A stretch of DNA of 64,000 nucleotides from Streptomyces tendae (GTDB lineage Bacteria; Actinomycetota; Actinomycetes; Streptomycetales; Streptomycetaceae). The DNA lies in assembly GCF_008632955.1 (NCBI RefSeq), contig NZ_CP043959.1:5208001-5272000 (forward strand), given 5' to 3'. The notes beneath the pieces are model-generated. The model ran no database searches. It had not been told where the DNA came from and saw nothing but the letters and a program-made list of their open reading frames with translations. The first letter of the stretch is position 1, and every line of letters begins with the position of its first letter. Below, one piece after another: positions 60,788 through 64,000 of this stretch. The position numbers were made by a program, and so were the translations under genes.

Positions 60788-60823
60788 ACGCCCCGCCTGT
60801 GACCTGGGGTCGAGGCGGGGCGT
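60788..60823 (-). terminator. Terminator of the second NlpC/P60 gene
   Basis: An 11-bp perfect stem (60788-60798 with 60813-60823, arms ACGCCCCGCCT and AGGCGGGGCGT) with a 14-nt loop lies 53 bp past the gene end. Confidence 0.75.
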
Positions 60824-60875
60824 GGGGCGGAGCGGGACCGCCGGGAATCCCCCGAACGGGGGCACCCGGGTCGGG

Positions 60876-61916
60876 TCAGACGCGCACGCCGAACATGAAG
60901 GGGCCGCCGATGGTGTTCATCGACTCGTAGCGCACGACGGTGCCGGTGCGGGGGGCGTGGATGATCTGGCCGTTGCCCGCGTAGAGGCCCACGTGGTGCA
61001 GGTCGTTGAAGAAGAACACCAGGTCGCCGACCTTGAGCTGGTCCACCGAGTAGATCTTGGTGCCGGCGCCGGTCTGCGCCTCGGAGGTGCGCGGGATGCC
61101 GACGCCCGCCTGCGCGTACGCCCAAGAGGTCAGGCCCGAGCAGTCGAAGGAGGACGGGCCGGTGGCGCCGTAGACGTAGGGGGTGCCCAGCTTGCTCTGC
61201 GCGGCGGCGAAGGCGGCGGCGGCGCGGCCGGAGCCGGGCGGGACGTTGACCGAGAGGGCGTCGCGCTCGCTGGCGCGGGTGGCGCGGCTCTGCTCGTCGG
61301 CGAGCTGTGCCTTCTCCGCGGCGGTGAGGCTGTTGAGCAGCTTCTGCGCGCTGGCGAGCTTGCCCTGGACTTCCTTCTTCTTCTTGCCCAGTTCGGCGCG
61401 GGTGGAGGAGAGGTCCTTGAGCTTCTCGGCGGCCTCGGAGCGCTGCTGGGCGAGCTCGCGCTGCTTCTCCTGGATCTTCTTCAGACCCTCGACCTGCTGG
61501 GCGCTCAACTGGTCGAGCGTGGACGCCTTGTCGAGGTAGTCGTCCGGGTCGGCGGAGAGGAACAGCTGCACCGACGGGTCTATGCCGCCGCTGCGGTACT
61601 GGGCGCTGGCCATCGAACCCAGGCCGTCGCGCAGGTCGTTGAGCTCCTGCTGCCCCTTCGCGACGTTGTCCTGGAGGGTGGAGATCTCCTTCTGGAGCTT
61701 CTCCTGCTTCTCCTTGGCGCCGTTGTACTTCTCGGTGGCCTGCTCGGCCTGCTCGTAGAGCTTGTCGACCTTGGCCTTGACCTCGTCCTTGCTCGGCTTC
61801 TCGCTCGGGGCGGCGTTGGCAGCCTGCGAGCTCATGACGACGGCGGCAGCGGCGGCAGTGGTGAGCACAGTCACGCGTGCGCGGCTCGGCTGCTTGGGAC
61901 GACGGTGGGACGCCAC
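60876..61916 (-). CDS. NlpC/P60 cell-wall endopeptidase (second copy)
   Basis: Secreted hydrolase of 346 residues, paralogue of the neighbour with the same layout. Signal peptide to about 36, coiled coil with many Lys/Glu/Gln heptads (about 45-220), and NlpC/P60 domain with Cys259, His308 and His320. The coil is more strongly charged than in the first copy. GTG 61916 is preceded by GAAGGAG at 9 nt. Its own promoter and terminator are visible, so it is separately transcribed. Confidence 0.94.
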   Translation of the reverse strand: MASHRRPKQPSRARVTVLTTAAAAAVVMSSQAANAAPSEKPSKDEVKAKVDKLYEQAEQATEKYNGAKEKQEKLQKEISTLQDNVAKGQQELNDLRDGLGSMASAQYRSGGIDPSVQLFLSADPDDYLDKASTLDQLSAQQVEGLKKIQEKQRELAQQRSEAAEKLKDLSSTRAELGKKKKEVQGKLASAQKLLNSLTAAEKAQLADEQSRATRASERDALSVNVPPGSGRAAAAFAAAQSKLGTPYVYGATGPSSFDCSGLTSWAYAQAGVGIPRTSEAQTGAGTKIYSVDQLKVGDLVFFFNDLHHVGLYAGNGQIIHAPRTGTVVRYESMNTIGGPFMFGVRV

Positions 61917-61968
61917 GGAGACGAGCTCCTTCTCGAGAGTGATCGCGCGAGCGAGGGTTCGAAGACTG

Positions 61969-61998
61969 ACCCTAGTGATTCTCTTGTGATCAGTTCAA
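61969..61998 (-). promoter_or_regulatory. Promoter of the second NlpC/P60 gene
   Basis: On the minus strand TTGAAC (61998-61993), 18 bp, TAGGGT (61974-61969), about 50 nt before the GTG. It is one of the best vegetative-type matches in the window. The 230-bp spacer also holds a palindrome upstream of it. Confidence 0.6.
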
Positions 61999-62082
61999 AT
62001 CCCTGGGCACAAAATCTCCGCTACAGCGCGTTTATCGCCCCGCAACTCACCTGCAGTGACGCCTTCTTGACGCTACGTTGCG

Positions 62083-62096
62083 TGACGGTTCCGTCA
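62083..62096. promoter_or_regulatory. 14-bp palindrome upstream of NlpC/P60
   Basis: TGACGG-TT-CCGTCA is a near-perfect palindrome, about 90 bp before the NlpC/P60 promoter, in an AT-richer stretch. It could be an operator for a cell-wall regulator. Confidence 0.35.
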
Positions 62097-62147
62097 ATTC
62101 GGGCATTGGTCAGGTACGTTGCACGAGGGACGGATGTGCATCAGATA

Positions 62148-63491
62148 TTAGGAAAGCCTTTTGAGGAGCACGGCGGACGCGACGGGGCGCGCGCCGGCGC
62201 GTGCGACCCCGTCGGCGACCTCGCGGTCGGTGGAGGCGACGATGACCGGGCGCCCCGGAGGCTCGGCGCGCACCAGCTGGCGGATGAGCTCGTCCGCGGT
62301 GACGCCCGGCTTGGAGAACAGCACCCGCACCCCACGCGGCGGGGCCAGCAGGACCGGCGCGGCGAGTTCGGCGCCGTCGAAGACACAGGTGACCTCGGCG
62401 CCGGTCTGCGCGGCGAGCTGTGCCAGCTGCCCCAGCAGGCGCAACCGCTGCTTCTCCAGCGGCATCTGGGGATAGCCGGTCTTGGTGACGTTGTAGCCGT
62501 CGACGACCAGATGCGCCTGCGGCAGCGCCAGCAACTGGTCGACGATGGCGGGGTCGTCCTCGGACAGCGCGCGGGCGGCGATGTCCTTCGGGGTCATCCG
62601 GCCCGGTTCCACGGCGTCCACGGTCTCCGCGGGCCGCACCGACACGGGAGGCAGCGCCAGTTCGCGCCGCAGTCCCTGGGCGGCGTCCAGCACGGTGTCG
62701 AGCAGCAGCCGTACCCGCATGTCCTCGACGCTGCGGCCCTCGCGGGCGGCCCGGCGGGCGGCCTCCAGGGCCGCCTCGGTCTCCCCCAGCCGGGCCTTGA
62801 GGCGCCGGCTCTCGCTCTCGGCGGCCGACACCTGGGCATGCCCCTCGGCGCGTACGGCCTCCATCTCGCCCCGCAGCTTGCGCACGGCGGCCTCGCCGCG
62901 CTTGACGTCCGCGAGGGCGGAGCGCAGCTTGCGGTGGAGCGACTCGGTCTCCTTCTTCGCCGCGTCCAGCTCGACGCGCAGCCGCTCGGTCTCGGACCTG
63001 GTGTGGTCACGGGCCCGGTCCAGTTCGGCGCGCAGCCGCTCCAGCTCGGCGCGGGTCTCCTCGTCGGCGCGCTCGGCGTCGGCGCGCTGGGCCTCCTCGC
63101 CGGCGGCGGTGACCAGCTTGACCCAGCCGGCCGGGCGGAGCACATAGGCCGCGGCCGCCACATCGAGCGGGTCCGCGGCCGGGGGCGGGGAGCCGGAGTC
63201 CAGGGCGCCGGTCAGTTCCGGCTGGGCCTCTCTGAGCTTCTCCCCGATGCGCTGCCGGAACAGCGGGTCGGTCTCCAGCGCCGCCGCCATGGCGTTCCCG
63301 GCGAACTTGGCGCGGCGGCTCGGGGTGAACCGCGCGTACTGCCGCAGCTGCGCGGGCAGCTCGGCGACCGTGAGCCCGCCGAAGCCGTCCGCGACGATCT
63401 GGACGACCCGGCGGCGCACTCCGTCGGGCAGCGGGCGGTCGAGCACCTCGGCGGCGCCGTCCTGCGGCCCCCCGCCCGTGGTCTCCACCAT
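62148..63491 (-). CDS. NYN-domain protein with coiled coil
   Basis: Protein of 447 residues. The C-terminal third is a PIN-like NYN/YacP domain (from about 330): VVDGYNVTKTGYP, VTCVFDGAE and VIVASTDREVADGV supply the acidic metal residues. Residues about 130-270 form an Ala/Arg/Glu-rich coiled coil, and the N-terminal 120 residues are helical. By relation to YacP/Rae1 it is probably an RNase, perhaps ribosome-linked, but the long coil is an addition. ATG 63491 is chosen; the next gene starts 67 bp away. Confidence 0.88.
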   Translation of the reverse strand: MVETTGGGPQDGAAEVLDRPLPDGVRRRVVQIVADGFGGLTVAELPAQLRQYARFTPSRRAKFAGNAMAAALETDPLFRQRIGEKLREAQPELTGALDSGSPPPAADPLDVAAAAYVLRPAGWVKLVTAAGEEAQRADAERADEETRAELERLRAELDRARDHTRSETERLRVELDAAKKETESLHRKLRSALADVKRGEAAVRKLRGEMEAVRAEGHAQVSAAESESRRLKARLGETEAALEAARRAAREGRSVEDMRVRLLLDTVLDAAQGLRRELALPPVSVRPAETVDAVEPGRMTPKDIAARALSEDDPAIVDQLLALPQAHLVVDGYNVTKTGYPQMPLEKQRLRLLGQLAQLAAQTGAEVTCVFDGAELAAPVLLAPPRGVRVLFSKPGVTADELIRQLVRAEPPGRPVIVASTDREVADGVARAGARPVASAVLLKRLS

Positions 63492-63558
63492 CCGTCACAC
63501 CCCAATGCCTGTGTGCGGCCCCGCCCCGGGGGCCGCCGTCAGCGGGGCCCGCTCCGCT

Positions 63559-63798
63559 TCAGGAGCCGGCGCCCGGCCTGTCCACGAGTTCCACCTGATC
63601 CACGGCGTTGCACCAGCGGCACCGTACCGACTCGATCGTCTCATCGAGCACCTCGCGCTCCTCGACCTTGGGCTCTCCGGCCAGATCGAGGTGCACGTAC
63701 TCGACGACCTTCGACGAGCGGGTCACGTCGAAACGGGTGAGGTTGCCGCAGAGCGTGCAGCGCCACCGCGTCGAGGCGGTCGGCAGAGGAACCGTCAT
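63559..63798 (-). CDS. Zinc-ribbon protein
   Basis: Protein of 79 residues with two CxxC pairs (CTLCGN near 14-17 and CRWCNA near 60-63) that should bind one zinc. The middle, TRSSKVVEYVHLDLAGEP, is strand-like. It is conserved in actinobacteria with unknown function. ATG follows GAAGGCG. The next gene to the right is divergent. Confidence 0.9.
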   Translation of the reverse strand: MTVPLPTASTRWRCTLCGNLTRFDVTRSSKVVEYVHLDLAGEPKVEEREVLDETIESVRCRWCNAVDQVELVDRPGAGS

Positions 63799-63954
63799 CG
63801 TGGCTGTTCGCCTTCCTTCCAGTGTCCGTGACGCACCGGGTGGCCGGTGCGTGTGGCTCGTAACCCTACGGCCTGCCGGGTGCCCGCCGCCCGCCTGTCC
63901 ACGGCGGCGAGGCGGTCTGCACGGGTGCGTCCGGTTACGTCATGCTCTGTAGCC

Positions 63955-64000
63955 ATGATCCGCAACTGGGCCGCGACGGCCGCCGGGGCGATCCGGACCA
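63955..64000 (+). CDS. Start of a further gene (partial)
   Basis: ATG at 63955 begins MIRNWAATAAGAIRT and runs off the window. CATGCT at 63941-63946, 8 nt before it, may be a -10 box, which would make it another leaderless start. The product cannot be told from 15 residues. Confidence 0.4.
   Translation, partial: MIRNWAATAAGAIRT

Noticed and set aside
60689..62147. ydaO-type (c-di-AMP) riboswitch before the NlpC/P60 genes
   Set aside because: Such switches precede some Streptomyces wall hydrolases, but I could not find the conserved core in either upstream region.
1..64000. Mobile elements, prophage or attachment sites
   Set aside because: No transposase, integrase or phage gene, no tRNA, and no flanking direct repeats of an insertion were seen; gene content is core.

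Overview
The window is high-GC chromosomal DNA with GTG/TTG starts and GTGA/ATGA start-stop overlaps. Gene content and order (dcw cluster without a gene between rsmH and the carbonic anhydrase, glkA, macRS, trp leader, thiOSG, pimB) point to a Streptomyces core chromosome. It looks like ordinary housekeeping territory. I see no tRNA, rRNA, prophage, transposase or CRISPR array.

Layout. 1-11357 (minus): division and cell wall cluster, transcribed rsmH-ftsL-ftsI-murE-murF-mraY-murD-ftsW-murG, with murG cut by the window edge. 11771-17396 (plus): beta-carbonic anhydrase, then a MoxR ATPase / DUF58 / transglutaminase operon. 17775-19940 (minus): DUF3040 membrane protein, methyltransferase, SAV_6107-type protein. 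20092-23766 (plus): a degenerate ABC-type ATPase, a YhgE/Pip membrane protein and a TetR regulator, with a palindrome over the promoter. 24195-27677: CrtI-like oxidoreductase, a Tyr/Gln-rich membrane protein and metF. 27807-33037: thiamine genes, with thiE (frameshifted) on minus and thiO-thiS-thiG on plus behind a TPP riboswitch, and with an Rv2175c-type DNA-binding protein and a ferredoxin-reductase-like enzyme between them. 33149-36001: PASTA Ser/Thr kinase and endonuclease IV. 36089-37685: molybdopterin oxidoreductase, bacterioferritin and its [2Fe-2S] partner with an iron box. 37849-41344: class II DAHP synthase diverging from a trp leader peptide, attenuator and fused anthranilate synthase. 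41296-49858: 2-hydroxyacid dehydrogenase (frameshifted), phosphofructokinase, MacR/MacS, acyltransferase, esterase, exonuclease-like protein and ROK glucokinase. 49990-57999: DUF5304-like protein, ArsA-like ATPase, SRPBCC protein, phosphoesterase, acyl-CoA synthetase, PimB-type mannosyltransferase and GT87-like protein. 58451-64000: lipoprotein metalloprotease, two NlpC/P60 hydrolases, NYN-domain protein, zinc ribbon and the start of one more gene.

Two themes cut across the genes. First, one GC-rich repeat family (core GGGGCGCGGGGAACTGCGCG) occupies four gene-free intervals, three of them between convergent genes, and one of these holds a roughly 105-bp tandem array. Second, many transcription units start with a TANNNT -10 box only 6-8 nt before the start codon, so they are probably leaderless.

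Two conserved genes, thiE and the 2-hydroxyacid dehydrogenase, each carry a one-base deletion at a short G/C run. The tandem-repeat copies also differ mainly in run length. Some of this may be sequence error, and those two genes should not be called dead without checking the reads. I found no clear-cut new defence or mobile system. The best candidates for under-described biology are the Walker-defective ATPase/YhgE/TetR operon, the intergenic repeat family, the prion-like membrane protein and the PPi-type signature in the phosphofructokinase.
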